Positions 33,856-43,232 of a DNA stretch of 64,000 nt are shown here, one piece after another (the stretch's first letter is position 1; the number at the start of each line of letters is the position of its first letter). The notes below the pieces were generated by a model. That model searched no databases. It worked only from the letters and a program-made list of their open reading frames with translations, and was not told where the DNA came from. Origin of the DNA: an uncultured Eubacteriales bacterium (GTDB lineage Bacteria > Bacillota > Clostridia > Oscillospirales > Acutalibacteraceae); the NCBI GenBank assembly GCA_934643185.1, contig CAKUBN010000005.1, forward strand, positions 9,298 through 73,297, read 5' to 3'. The position numbers and the translations under genes were made by a program.

Positions 33856-35013
33856 TTACCGGTGGTCGATGGTGAGACGGTTGGCGTTCCACACGGCGAA
33901 GGCGAGCATCCCCGCAAATGCAAGCAGCAAAGTGGGATACAGCTGCATGCCGAAAAAGTCGCTGAGCTTACCGAACAGCGCGGGCATCGTCATGCTGCCG
34001 ATGTAGGCGCAGGCCATCTGCATGCCCATGATCGCCTGCGCGTTTTTGGCACCGAAGCGCACGGGCGTTTGGTGCAGGAGCCCGGGGTAGATCGGCGCAC
34101 AGCCGACGCCGATGAAAATGAGGCCGATGAACGCGCAAATCTCGACGGGGATGAACAAAAGCGCCGTGCCGCAGAGCGCGAGCGTGATGCCGACGGCCAC
34201 CATACGGCGGTCGCCAAGCTTACCGGACACAAAGCCGCCGAAAAAGCGCCCCGCCGTGATGCCGATGTAAAAAAGCGACGCCATGGTGGCGGCCGTTTCC
34301 GCGGACGTGCCGCGCTGCAGGACAAGATAGCTGCTTGCCCAAAGGCCGGTGGTGACTTCTAATGCGCAATAGAGGAAAAACGCGAACAGCGTGAGCGGCG
34401 CGCCGGGCATTTTGAGCACGCGGCGCAGAGAGGATTTTTCTGCATTCTCCGCAGCTTCGGCTGTGGGGTCCTTTTTCCAGAGCGGGCGGGAAAGAATGAG
34501 GACGACCGTCAGGACGATTTGAATATAGAACACCGTGCGGTAGCCGGAGCCAAACGGAAGCCCGTTTGTGAGGCATGCGCCCATGATGTACGGCCCTGCC
34601 ATGGCGCCAAGGCCCCAGAAGCAGTGCAGCCAGTTCATGTGGGCGGAGCTGTAATGCAGGGCGACGTAGTTATTCAGGGCGGCGTCGATACTGCCCGCGC
34701 CGAGTCCGTACGGCACGGCCCACACGCATAATTGCCAAAACGCGCCGGAAACGGAAAAGCCAAAAAGCCCGAGCGCCGTTAAGGCAACGCTGATGACCGA
34801 GACGAGATGCGTGCCGAGTTTGCGCACGACGCGGTCGCTTAGGAAGCTTGAAATGACCGTGCCGCAGGAGATGATCATGCTGACGACGCCCGCATAGGAC
34901 ACGGGGACATCCATGAGTTTGTACATAGACGGCCACGCCGAGCCGAGGAGGGCATCCGGCAGGCCGAGACTGATGAACGCGGCGTAAATGACCGCAAGCA
35001 ATAAATTGACCAT
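33856..35013 (-). CDS. MFS transporter, divergent from an AraC regulator
   Basis: A 385-residue, twelve-helix major facilitator. SFLSDRVVRKLGTHLVSV is the loop 2-3 signature and GKLGDRRMVAVG its C-half counterpart. ALNNYVALHYSSAHMNWLHCFWGLGA resembles FucP/bicyclomycin-type sugar or metabolite permeases. ATG at 35013 is preferred; a TTG at 35049 would add 12 basic residues. It is divergent from an AraC-type regulator with a shared operator dyad. Substrate unknown. Confidence 0.85.
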   Translation of the reverse strand: MVNLLLAVIYAAFISLGLPDALLGSAWPSMYKLMDVPVSYAGVVSMIISCGTVISSFLSDRVVRKLGTHLVSVISVALTALGLFGFSVSGAFWQLCVWAVPYGLGAGSIDAALNNYVALHYSSAHMNWLHCFWGLGAMAGPYIMGACLTNGLPFGSGYRTVFYIQIVLTVVLILSRPLWKKDPTAEAAENAEKSSLRRVLKMPGAPLTLFAFFLYCALEVTTGLWASSYLVLQRGTSAETAATMASLFYIGITAGRFFGGFVSGKLGDRRMVAVGITLALCGTALLFIPVEICAFIGLIFIGVGCAPIYPGLLHQTPVRFGAKNAQAIMGMQMACAYIGSMTMPALFGKLSDFFGMQLYPTLLLAFAGMLAFAVWNANRLTIDHR

Positions 35014-35064
35014 ACTTTTCTTCACTTTCTGTTTGAGCTTTTGTTGCAAAGCGCGATTTGCTCT

Positions 35065-35087
35065 GCTATACTGAATATAAGTATAGC
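35065..35087. promoter_or_regulatory. 23-bp perfect dyad in the MFS/araC divergent promoter
   Basis: GCTATACT and AGTATAGC surround a 7-bp centre. TATACT reads as a -10 box on both strands; on the plus strand TTGCAA (35044-35049) is 17 bp upstream. A regulator bound here would block both genes. Confidence 0.65.
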
Positions 35088-35156
35088 GTATAAGCCTCTA
35101 AATTTATAGCTGAATTTGCTTTAAAACTATAAAAATATCGTATATCAGAGGAAGCT

Positions 35157-36020
35157 ATGGTTCCTACATTCAAATTACACAGCGACAGGGCGGAATTTGT
35201 GCCGTACACGGTGCCGGAGCTGTTCTTTTTTGCGGGCGGACGCACATTGAACTTTGACGCTGCGCGCGAAGGCGGTGCCATCGGCCACTGGCACGATGAG
35301 ATCGAGCTGATCTTTGTGGAAGAGGGCAGCATGGTGTACAACGTAAACGGCACGCGCTGCGCGGTGAACGCTAATGAATGCATTTTTGTGAACGCGCGGC
35401 AGCTGCACTTTTTTGAGGAGAGCCGCTGCACGTACCGGTGCATTTTGCTGCACCCGATGATGCTGTGCGCGAACACGTATTTGGAAGAAAACTACATTGC
35501 GCCCGTGACGCAGAACGGCGCTTTCCCCTACTGCGTTTTAAAGCCGGAAAATGAAATTGCCGCACTGTTCCCGGCGTTTTTTGAGGCCGCTGCGGAAAAA
35601 GACCTTTTGCGGCTGCAAAGCCTTTCCTACACGCTGTGGGGCGCACTTTTGCGCCTTATGCCGAAAAACGACGCCGCGCCGCGCGAAAACAGCCGGCTTT
35701 CTGCCGTGAAGGACATGATGCACGAGATACAGAGGCGCTACGCGGAAAAGCTGACGCTGGAAGAGATCGCCGCTGCGGGGCACGTGTGCAAAAGCGCGTG
35801 CGAAAAGCTGTTCCGCACGTATCTGCACTGCACGCCGATAGACTATCTTTTGCGGTTTCGGCTGCAAAAGACGGCAGAGTGCCTCACCCAAACGGACGCG
35901 GCCGTGGCGCAGATCGCGCTGGACTGCGGATTTTCGGGGGCAAGTTATTTTTCCGGGTGCTTTAAAACGGCTTACGGCTGCACGCCGAAGGCGTACCGGG
36001 CGGCGCACAAAAAGCTTTGA
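35157..36020 (+). CDS. AraC-family transcriptional regulator with cupin sensor
   Basis: A 287-residue regulator. The N-terminal cupin (about 30-110) has IGHWHDEIELIFVEEGS and the C-terminal double helix-turn-helix (about 190-285) has LTLEEIAAAGHVCKSACEKLF and AQIALDCGFSGASYFSGCFK. Such proteins usually sense a sugar and activate neighbours. It is divergent from an MFS gene and convergent with a rhamnosidase-like gene, either of which may be its target. AGAGGAAG precedes the ATG by 2-3 nt. Confidence 0.92.
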   Translation: MVPTFKLHSDRAEFVPYTVPELFFFAGGRTLNFDAAREGGAIGHWHDEIELIFVEEGSMVYNVNGTRCAVNANECIFVNARQLHFFEESRCTYRCILLHPMMLCANTYLEENYIAPVTQNGAFPYCVLKPENEIAALFPAFFEAAAEKDLLRLQSLSYTLWGALLRLMPKNDAAPRENSRLSAVKDMMHEIQRRYAEKLTLEEIAAAGHVCKSACEKLFRTYLHCTPIDYLLRFRLQKTAECLTQTDAAVAQIALDCGFSGASYFSGCFKTAYGCTPKAYRAAHKKL

Positions 36021-36022
36021 AC

Positions 36023-36063
36023 AAAAAAGGCCGAACCTGTGGAAAACACGGCTCGGCCTTTTG
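36023..36063. terminator. Bidirectional terminator between araC and GH78
   Basis: AAAAGGCCGA (36025-36034) pairs with TCGGCCTTTT (36053-36062); both flanks are U-rich when transcribed. It serves two convergent genes. Confidence 0.85.
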
Positions 36064-36076
36064 CTTTTAATTTGAT

Positions 36077-38032
36077 TTAAACGGAAAGCTCGACGGTCTC
36101 GTTTACGGGAAGCGGGTAGGCTTTGCCGCCCCAAAGGAGCGTACCGCCTGCGACTTCCGACTTTACGCGGAGAGCATTGTTTGACAAACACACGTGCACC
36201 TTGCCGCCGCGCACGGGGACAGTGCCCTCGATGAATCCGAATTTACCGCGCTGCGGGCGAACGGTGAAGGTCTCCCAGTTTGGGGACGTGCCCGTGACGC
36301 CGAGGAAATACCGCCCAATTAGGTAAATGGGCGACGCGCCCCACGCGTGGCAGAGGGATTTTTGGTATTTGTCGCCGTACATGGCGTAGTGCGCCGCGCC
36401 GGAAAGCTTCGGATCATATTCCTCCCACACGGTGGTGGCGCCGAGGTCGAGCATACCCTTCCAGTAGGACGTGAGCATGTCGTAGATATAATCCGTGTCG
36501 CCAAGCTTGCCCATGACATCGAGCTCGTAGCCCTCGAAATACGGCGTGGTGATTTTGGTGATGGCGTCGTTTTTGAGGACGTTTCGGACGATCTTTTCGC
36601 GTTGCGCTTCGTCTGCGATGTCATACAGCACAGCGAAAATGTTCGCGTGGCGCGTAACGTGGTTTTTGCCGGAAGAGAAGCTATCGATATACGCGCCTTT
36701 TTCTTCGTTCCAATAGAAGCGATCAACTTTTTCCGCTAAGTCTTCGGCTTTCGCTTTATATGCCGCGTCGCTTTCGCCGAGGGCTTCTGCGAGCTTTGCC
36801 ATGGCGCGGTTTGCGGCGATGTAGAGCATCTGCTCGGCGCAGACGGCGCCCGTTTTGTCCATACCCGACCAATCGACGAAGATCCAGTCGCCGTATTTGC
36901 TGACGATGAAGCCGTTTTCGTCCTCGCGGCCGGCGCAGAACGCCATGAGGCTTTCGGCGCGCGGATAAATGGCGCGGATAAAATCGAGGTCGCCGTAGTT
37001 TTCAAAATACTCCGGCAGGCCGATGACCCACAGCAGGCTGTAATCTGTGATGGTGTTGATGTGCTGCGTGAACGGCTCTTTGCCGCGCAGACCGATGAGG
37101 CTGCGGCGCACGAGGTCGCCATCCTCGCAGAGATATTTGATGAACTTGAACGCCTGGTACGCGTCGCCGCCCCAAAGCCAGCGGTCGCGCTTAATGGCTT
37201 CCGTCAAGACCTCGCGCATGTTGAGCTGCAAGGTGTAGGCGGACATGTCCCAAATTTTGTTGACGTCTTCGTTATCGCAGCGGAACGTCGCTTTATTTTG
37301 CAGCGGGCAATATTCGAGCTCGGCTTCCACCGCTTTCGGCGTGCCGCCGGTGATGAAAATATAGCGAAACGCGCGCTGGCGAAGCTTATACTCGGTTTTG
37401 CCGGCAACATCCTCCTGCACGACGGAAAACGCCGTATCGAGCGCTTCTTCTTTCGATTCGCCGTAGCTGACGTGGAGCTTATCTTCTGCGTGCACGCCTT
37501 TTATATACAAGAAGCCGAACAGCTCGCGCTCGAACGTATAGAGCGTGCCGCCGCTGACGGCTTCTGCGCTGACGGGCAGCATTTTTTGGTAGGAGAACGG
37601 GAAGGTCTCCGGGTCATCGGTGGGGCTTACATAGCTCTCGCTGTACCCGACCAGCTGTTTTTCCTGCTTTTCGTTCAGCGTGTACCAGGTGTTATCCGTT
37701 TGAAGGACGTCGCCTTCGAGATAGGCCGCGGGAAGACCCGTTAAATTCATGACACAAATTTCAAAGGTATGCGCGCCTTTTGTGACCCTCACGGGCGTAT
37801 CGCTGCCGTACATTTCTCGATCGATCTTCAGGTAGCCAAAGCCGTTTACGTGCAGCGTGACGGTGCCGTCGCGGTCGATCTCTTTTTCGGTGCGGAAAAT
37901 GACGTTGCGGTCTACGTCGTAGATCTTCCAGAACGGCGGGTAATCCATGCCGTACTGCTGGCGGCGGGCGTTTACGCGGTTTGTGTGGAAGATCTCGTAG
38001 TCGCCGTAGGACCAGATCCAATAGCTTTTCAT
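36077..38032 (-). CDS. GH78 alpha-L-rhamnosidase-like enzyme
   Basis: A 651-residue protein with the (alpha/alpha)6 barrel of inverting alpha-L-rhamnosidases. AIKRDRWLWGGDAYQA corresponds to the family DxxRxxxxGGD-like active-site stretch, and TTVWEEYDPKLSGAAHY and SLCHAWGASPIYLIGRYFLG are the later conserved segments carrying the catalytic Glu and His. Beta-sandwich domains flank it. No signal peptide, so probably cytoplasmic. ATG at 38032 has GGAG 9 nt upstream. It lies 23 nt downstream of a GNAT gene at the tail of the aromatic operon. Family good, substrate less sure. Confidence 0.83.
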   Translation of the reverse strand: MKSYWIWSYGDYEIFHTNRVNARRQQYGMDYPPFWKIYDVDRNVIFRTEKEIDRDGTVTLHVNGFGYLKIDREMYGSDTPVRVTKGAHTFEICVMNLTGLPAAYLEGDVLQTDNTWYTLNEKQEKQLVGYSESYVSPTDDPETFPFSYQKMLPVSAEAVSGGTLYTFERELFGFLYIKGVHAEDKLHVSYGESKEEALDTAFSVVQEDVAGKTEYKLRQRAFRYIFITGGTPKAVEAELEYCPLQNKATFRCDNEDVNKIWDMSAYTLQLNMREVLTEAIKRDRWLWGGDAYQAFKFIKYLCEDGDLVRRSLIGLRGKEPFTQHINTITDYSLLWVIGLPEYFENYGDLDFIRAIYPRAESLMAFCAGREDENGFIVSKYGDWIFVDWSGMDKTGAVCAEQMLYIAANRAMAKLAEALGESDAAYKAKAEDLAEKVDRFYWNEEKGAYIDSFSSGKNHVTRHANIFAVLYDIADEAQREKIVRNVLKNDAITKITTPYFEGYELDVMGKLGDTDYIYDMLTSYWKGMLDLGATTVWEEYDPKLSGAAHYAMYGDKYQKSLCHAWGASPIYLIGRYFLGVTGTSPNWETFTVRPQRGKFGFIEGTVPVRGGKVHVCLSNNALRVKSEVAGGTLLWGGKAYPLPVNETVELSV

Positions 38033-38055
38033 TTCAATACACTCCAAAACGTCTT

Positions 38056-38556
38056 TTACAGGTCTTTCTGCATGATGTAGTCGTTCATGACGAAGCCGCT
38101 GCCGATGTCGGTGACGACGGCGTCGGTTTGGTGGAAGCCGAAGTATTTATAGACCTCGATGGCGTGGAAATTCTTTTTGTTGACGGTGAGGTAAATTGCG
38201 GGGAGCTTTTCCGCTTTGCAGAGCGTCTCGATGAAATCGAACGCGGCGCGCGGCAGGCCGCGGCTGCGGTGAGCGGCGGAAACGTAGAGCTTACTTAGGA
38301 ACATTTTGCCCTCTTTGTGCGGCACAAGACCGATGAAGCCTGCGGGCTCGCCGTCGTCAAGCATCATATAATAGACATAGCCCTCGCTTTCCATCTGGCG
38401 GTGGATGGCCGGGACGGACTGGAATTTTTCGATCATGTAATTCGTAGATTCGACGCCGTTGATGTGGTCGTAGGTCTCATGCCAGATGGGCGCGGCAATC
38501 TCGGCTATTTTTTCGATCTGCTCTTCTTCTGTGACTTTGATAAAGGTAACTGCCAT
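38056..38556 (-). CDS. GNAT-family N-acetyltransferase
   Basis: A 166-residue acetyl-CoA-dependent N-acetyltransferase. The acetyl-CoA loop is in LSKLYVSAAHRSRGLPRAAFDFIE (about 90-113) and the C-terminal NKKNFHAIEVYKYFGFHQTD is typical of the PA4866/RimI-like branch. Substrate unknown. It starts 7 nt after the pheA stop with only a weak ribosome binding site, so translation may be coupled. The longer frame to 38670 overlaps pheA and is rejected. Confidence 0.88.
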   Translation of the reverse strand: MAVTFIKVTEEEQIEKIAEIAAPIWHETYDHINGVESTNYMIEKFQSVPAIHRQMESEGYVYYMMLDDGEPAGFIGLVPHKEGKMFLSKLYVSAAHRSRGLPRAAFDFIETLCKAEKLPAIYLTVNKKNFHAIEVYKYFGFHQTDAVVTDIGSGFVMNDYIMQKDL

Positions 38557-38563
38557 TTTGCAC

Positions 38564-39703
38564 TCAGCTTTCTTTGTAGTTTCCGAGGAACGAGAAGCGC
38601 GGCATTTCGTCAGAGAGGGCGCAGATGAGCGCGAGTGTCTGTGTGTCGTGGACGTTTCCGGTGAAATCAAGGTAAAAATCGTACTCGAAATTGCGCTCCG
38701 GGATGGGGCGGGATTCGATCTTCGTAAGGTTCAGGCCGAGCAGAGCGAAGCGCTCCAGCGTATGGCACAGCGAGCCCGGGGTATGCGGCAGAGAGAAGCA
38801 CAGGCTGATCTTTTCCGCGTCCTCGGGCAGCACGGCCTCGCGCGAAATGACGATGAAGCGCGTGCAGTTGTTATCGGTATTCTGGATATCGGCAGCGACT
38901 ACCTCGAGGTCATATTCTTCGGCTGCCTGCGCGGAGCAGACTGCGCCGACGCCCTCGGAACGGGTTTCGGCGATGAACTTTGCGGCGGCCGCCGTGTTGG
39001 AATAGGCTTCGGTCTCGATGTCGTGTGCCGCGAGATACGCACTGCACTGCACGAGGGCCTCGTGCTTCGAAAGCACCTTTTTGACCGCACCCGTCCCCTT
39101 TGCGCGGCACAGGCAGTGGCGCACGGGAATATCCGCCGCACCGACGATGAACATGCGGTGCTTCATGATGAGGTCATAGACCTCAGAGACACTGCCGGCA
39201 TCGGAATTTTCGACCGGCACCACGCCGTAATCGCCCGCGCCGTTATGGACAGCTTCAAAAACATCGCGGAAGCCGGGCAAAAAGATCGGCTTCTGCCCCG
39301 GAAACAGGCGCAGGGCGGCGCTGTGGGAAAACGCACCCGCCGCGCCCTGACAAATGACACGCGGGTCAGCTTTTAATGTCTTTGGGGAATTTTGCTCGAG
39401 GTCGCGCAATACCCCGCCGCTTTTCAGCATATTGTGCTGGCGGGCGCGGCTGATGCTCATGATGGCGCTGTAAAGCGCGACGGCGCTGTCGCCGTACTCA
39501 CCGGCTTCTTTTTTTACGCGGTCTAAAATGACCTGCTCGCGGGCGGCATTTAAGACGGGAATGCCCGCCTTGCGCTTAATCTCCGCGACGCGCTCCGCGC
39601 ACTGCATGCGCTCCGTGAAAAGTTTTAAAAGTTCTTTATCAATGCGGTCTATATCGTTGCGAACCGGCAAAAGCAGTTCATCAAAGGACTTATTTTCACT
39701 CAT
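38564..39703 (-). CDS. pheA: Bifunctional chorismate mutase / prephenate dehydratase
   Basis: Converts chorismate to prephenate and then phenylpyruvate, the phenylalanine branch. 379 residues: AroQ-type mutase helices (about 1-95; RNDIDRIDKELLKLFTERM), dehydratase (about 112-290; catalytic TRF in NNCTRFIVI), and an ACT domain (about 300-379) with the Phe-binding ESRP motif in KIESRPIPER, predicting allosteric inhibition by phenylalanine. Last biosynthetic gene of the aroF operon, 24 nt after aroC. AAAGGAG precedes the ATG. Confidence 0.96.
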   Translation of the reverse strand: MSENKSFDELLLPVRNDIDRIDKELLKLFTERMQCAERVAEIKRKAGIPVLNAAREQVILDRVKKEAGEYGDSAVALYSAIMSISRARQHNMLKSGGVLRDLEQNSPKTLKADPRVICQGAAGAFSHSAALRLFPGQKPIFLPGFRDVFEAVHNGAGDYGVVPVENSDAGSVSEVYDLIMKHRMFIVGAADIPVRHCLCRAKGTGAVKKVLSKHEALVQCSAYLAAHDIETEAYSNTAAAAKFIAETRSEGVGAVCSAQAAEEYDLEVVAADIQNTDNNCTRFIVISREAVLPEDAEKISLCFSLPHTPGSLCHTLERFALLGLNLTKIESRPIPERNFEYDFYLDFTGNVHDTQTLALICALSDEMPRFSFLGNYKES

Positions 39704-39727
39704 TTTGCTCGCTCCTTTCTATTCCCT

Positions 39728-40804
39728 TTAACGCAGCAAGTCCATCAGCGCCAAGGCTGCCGCAGCTTCCGCCACAGGGACGGCGCGCGGGACGATACAC
39801 GGGTCATGGCGGCCGTGGATGGTTAAATCGGCGTTTGTTTTCGTGGTGAGATCGACCGTGTGCTGTTCACGGCCGATGGACGGCGTGGGCTTGACGGCGA
39901 TGCGGAATAGAATCGGCATGCCCGTTGTGATGCCGCCCAAAATGCCGCCCGCGTTGTTCGTTTTCGTGCGGACGAGACCATTTTCGTCGTAGTAAAACGC
40001 GTCGTTATTTTCGCTGCCACGCATACAGGCAACATCAAAGCCCGCGCCGAACTCCACGCCTTTGACGGCGGGGATGCCGTATAAAATCGATGCAAAGACA
40101 TTTTCGATGCCGCCGAACATAGGACTGCCGATGCCGGCGGGCACACCGACCGCGGCGCACTCGATGACGCCGCCGATGCTGTCTGCCTCAAGCCGCGCGG
40201 CTTCGATCTCGGCACGCATTTTTTCTTCGGCTTCGGGAGAATTGACAGCAAAAAAGCGAGTGTTCAGGGCGTTTAAATCGTCTGCGGAGACATTTACGGG
40301 GTCAAACGGGATATCCTTGGCGCTGCCAACCGCATAGGCGTGCGCGCCGATCGCGATGCCGCGGCGCTCTAAGATCTGGCGGCAGACGGCGCCCGCAAAC
40401 ACGAGGCACGCGGTGAGGCGACCCGAGAAATGTCCGCCGCCGCGAATGTCGTTTGCGCCGTCATAGCGGACGGACGCGGTGTAATCGGCGTGACCGGGGC
40501 GCGGGTGGACTTTTAGATCGGAATAATCCTTGGAGCGCGTGTTGATATTTGCGATGATGGCGGCGAGCGGCGCGCCCGTTGTGACGCCGTTTAAAAGACC
40601 GGAAAGCACCTGCGGCTCATCGGCCTCAAGGCGCGTGGTGGCGGTTTTGTCCTTGCCCGGCGCACGGCGCGCCATCTGCACGCGGATCTTTTCCATGTCT
40701 ATTTTTTCGTTCGGCGGGAGATTATCGAGCACCACGCCGATCGCTTCCGTATGGCTGCCGCCGAAAATAGACAGCTTGATGTTTTCACCCCAGGTCGATG
40801 CCAT
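39728..40804 (-). CDS. aroC: Chorismate synthase
   Basis: Final step of the common pathway, EPSP to chorismate, needing reduced FMN. 358 residues with all signatures: GENIKLSIFGGSHTEAIG near the start, RPGHADYTASVRYDGANDIRG-like segment (about 102-122), GGHFSGRLTA, and C-terminal GRHDPCIVPRAVPVAEA. The start overlaps the end of aroA by 20 nt, indicating translational coupling. Confidence 0.97.
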   Translation of the reverse strand: MASTWGENIKLSIFGGSHTEAIGVVLDNLPPNEKIDMEKIRVQMARRAPGKDKTATTRLEADEPQVLSGLLNGVTTGAPLAAIIANINTRSKDYSDLKVHPRPGHADYTASVRYDGANDIRGGGHFSGRLTACLVFAGAVCRQILERRGIAIGAHAYAVGSAKDIPFDPVNVSADDLNALNTRFFAVNSPEAEEKMRAEIEAARLEADSIGGVIECAAVGVPAGIGSPMFGGIENVFASILYGIPAVKGVEFGAGFDVACMRGSENNDAFYYDENGLVRTKTNNAGGILGGITTGMPILFRIAVKPTPSIGREQHTVDLTTKTNADLTIHGRHDPCIVPRAVPVAEAAAALALMDLLR

Positions 40805-42071
40805 CGGCGATCCCTCCTAAGTTTTTATGATCCCGGAAAAAGCCGGGGTAGGATTTTTTGATGCTTTCCGCATCCGTGACAGTGACGGTGCACGCGCAGC
40901 CGGCGGCGGCGAGCGCCATGACGACGCGGTGGTCGTTCATGCCTTCGGCTTTGCCGCCCGTGAGCGCGAGCTTGCCGTGAATGACGAGGCCGTCCGGCAC
41001 GGCTTTGATGTCTGCGCCGAGGGCTTTAAGCGCCGCTTCCATGGCAAGCAGGCGGTCACACTCCTTTAAATGCAGACGCTCCGCGTGGGAGACGACGGTC
41101 TCGCCCTCCGCAAACGCTGCCGTGACGGCGAGCGCGGGCACCATATCGGGAATTTGCGCGGCGTTGATCTTGATGCCGTGCAGGCCGCGATAGGGCTTAT
41201 TTATATTCTTGTTTTCGGCGATATAAACGCCGTTTTCTTCAGTGATTTGAAGGCCGAACTGCCGCCAGAGCTCGACGCAGGCTTTATCGCCCTGCAGGGA
41301 GTTTGCGGAAAGGCCCAAGAGGCGGATGGGGCCGCCGGATATGGCAGCTTCCGAGAGAAAAAACGCGGCCTGCGACCAATCGCCCTCGACGGTATAGTGC
41401 TCTGCGTGATACGTCTGCCCGCCGGGGATGAACCAGCCGGTTTCGGTCTCTTTGACTGTAACGCCGAAGCCTGCGAGCACCTCTATCGTCAGATCGATAT
41501 AGCCTTTCGATTCGAGCGGGGTGGTCAGCGTGACGGTGGAATCGTTTTCGAGCAGCGGCAGGGCAAACAGCAGACCCGTGATGAACTGCGAGCTGATGTT
41601 GCCCGGCACGCGGAAATCGCCGCTTTGAAGCTTACCTGTGATGTGAAACGGCAGCCCGCCGGCGGTCTCGACCTGTACGCCGTGCTGCGGCAGAAGGTCT
41701 GTGTAAACACCGATGGGGCGCTCGGGAAGTCTGCCGTGGCCGACGAAGGTCGCCTCGATGCCGAGGGCAGCGAAAACGGGGATGAGAAAGCGCAGCGTGG
41801 AGCCGGATTCACCACAATCGACCGTGGCGATTTTAGGCGCTGTGCCCGGCGTGATGCACAGCATGCCGTTTTCTTCCGCTTTCACCGTGCCGCCCATGGC
41901 GCGCACGCCGTTTAATGTGGCTTCCATATCTGCGCTGTGGTCGATGGGCCCGACGCGGCACGCCGTTTTGCACAGCGCCGCCGAAAGCAGCGCGCGGTGT
42001 GCGGCGCTTTTGCTTGGGGGAATGCGCACTTCGCCCTTAACGTGTGCGGGGCGGTACGTCACCTCTGCCAT
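40785..42071 (-). CDS. aroA: 3-phosphoshikimate 1-carboxyvinyltransferase (EPSP synthase)
   Basis: Transfers the enolpyruvyl group of PEP to shikimate-3-phosphate. 428 residues. PPSKSAAHRALLSAALC carries the substrate-binding Lys20, GESGSTLRFLIPVFAALG the phosphate-binding loop, GRLPERPIGVYTDLL a PEP-site Arg, and IPDMVPALAVTAAFAEGE the catalytic Asp. Overlaps aroC by 20 nt and follows aroB after a 78-bp gap that contains a strong hairpin. Confidence 0.97.
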   Translation of the reverse strand: MAEVTYRPAHVKGEVRIPPSKSAAHRALLSAALCKTACRVGPIDHSADMEATLNGVRAMGGTVKAEENGMLCITPGTAPKIATVDCGESGSTLRFLIPVFAALGIEATFVGHGRLPERPIGVYTDLLPQHGVQVETAGGLPFHITGKLQSGDFRVPGNISSQFITGLLFALPLLENDSTVTLTTPLESKGYIDLTIEVLAGFGVTVKETETGWFIPGGQTYHAEHYTVEGDWSQAAFFLSEAAISGGPIRLLGLSANSLQGDKACVELWRQFGLQITEENGVYIAENKNINKPYRGLHGIKINAAQIPDMVPALAVTAAFAEGETVVSHAERLHLKECDRLLAMEAALKALGADIKAVPDGLVIHGKLALTGGKAEGMNDHRVVMALAAAGCACTVTVTDAESIKKSYPGFFRDHKNLGGIADGIDLG

Positions 42072-42111
42072 AATATCACCTATTTTCCAATACTATCTCT
42101 ATATTTGACAT

Positions 42112-42141
42112 AAGGCAGCACGATGAGAATGATGCTGCCTT
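42112..42141 (-). other. Intercistronic hairpin between aroB and aroA
   Basis: AAGGCAGCA/TGCTGCCTT 9-bp perfect stem with a 12-nt loop. No U-tract on the minus strand, so more likely an mRNA processing or stability element than a terminator. Confidence 0.6.
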
Positions 42142-42149
42142 TCTAAAAA

Positions 42150-43232
42150 TCAATTCAATTTTCTGCGGCGGTTCTGCTCGGCGGCGAGCTTATAGCGCAG
42201 CACAAGGTAGTTTCTGTCTACCGGGTGGATGACGCTTTCGCCGATCTGTTTTAAGAGAATGAGGTTGAGCGTTTTGCCGAAGCTCTTTTTATCGAGCGCG
42301 GTCGCTTCCACGACTTTTGCGAAATCGAACTCGGACTCCGTGGGCATGCCGTAGCTTTCCAGCACGCGGCGAATGCGCGCGGCGGTGCCTTTTTCCGTGA
42401 TGCCGAGGCTTTCGCCCACTTCGCTCGCCATGACCATGCCAATGCCGACGGCGAGACCGTGCGAAAGCGATGAGAAACCCGTGAGCTTTTCGAGCGCGTG
42501 GCCGAACGTGTGACCGAAATTTAAGATCATGCGCTGGCCCTTGTCGTTGGTGTCTTCCTCAACAAAGTGCTTTTTGCACAGCACGCAGCGGCAGATAGTC
42601 TCCTCTAAGTGGTCGATGACCTGACCCTGCTCCAATTTATCGAACAGCGCGGCGTCTGCGATGCAGCCGTACTTGATGACTTCGCCCATGCCGTCTGTGA
42701 AATACGCATCGGGCAGCGTGGAGAGCGTTTCGGGGTCGGCAAGCACAAGGCGCGGCTGATGGAACGCGCCGACGAGGTTTTTGCCGAACGGCAGATCGAC
42801 GCCCGTTTTGCCGCCGACGCTGGCATCGACCTGCGCCAGAAGAGACGTGGGCACCTGCACGAAATCGATGCCGCGCAGGAACGTGGCTGCCGCGAAGCCG
42901 CCCATATCGCCCGCTACGCCGCCGCCGAGCGTGACGATGATGTCGCTGCGCGTGAAATCGTTTTCCGCGAGCGCTTCATAGATCTGCATGACGGTGGAAA
43001 TCTGCTTTTGCGGCTCGCCGGCTTCAAAGACGAACTCTGCCGTGTGGATGCCCGCCTTTTCGAGCGAGGCTTTTAGACGCTCGCCGTATATCGGGAAGAC
43101 GTTCGTTTCGCTGACGATCATGGCGCGGCTGCCGGGGCGGACGAGCGGGGCGATTTTTTCGCCTGCGCGGTCTAAAACGCCGTCTTCCACAATGACTTCA
43201 TACGGTTTATCTGTTTTGATCTCGATCACCAT
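42150..43232 (-). CDS. aroB: 3-dehydroquinate synthase
   Basis: Converts DAHP to 3-dehydroquinate using NAD and a divalent metal. 360 residues. NAD/metal signature GGGVAGDMGGFAAATFLRG and VPTSLLAQVDASVGGKTGVD are unmistakable; the metal ligands include the Glu in GMGEVIKYG and His in NFGHTFGHALE and SHGLAVGIGM. Stop of tyrA and start of aroB share an A (TAATG), tight coupling. The C-terminal RRRKLN tail is short and basic. Confidence 0.97.
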   Translation of the reverse strand: MVIEIKTDKPYEVIVEDGVLDRAGEKIAPLVRPGSRAMIVSETNVFPIYGERLKASLEKAGIHTAEFVFEAGEPQKQISTVMQIYEALAENDFTRSDIIVTLGGGVAGDMGGFAAATFLRGIDFVQVPTSLLAQVDASVGGKTGVDLPFGKNLVGAFHQPRLVLADPETLSTLPDAYFTDGMGEVIKYGCIADAALFDKLEQGQVIDHLEETICRCVLCKKHFVEEDTNDKGQRMILNFGHTFGHALEKLTGFSSLSHGLAVGIGMVMASEVGESLGITEKGTAARIRRVLESYGMPTESEFDFAKVVEATALDKKSFGKTLNLILLKQIGESVIHPVDRNYLVLRYKLAAEQNRRRKLN

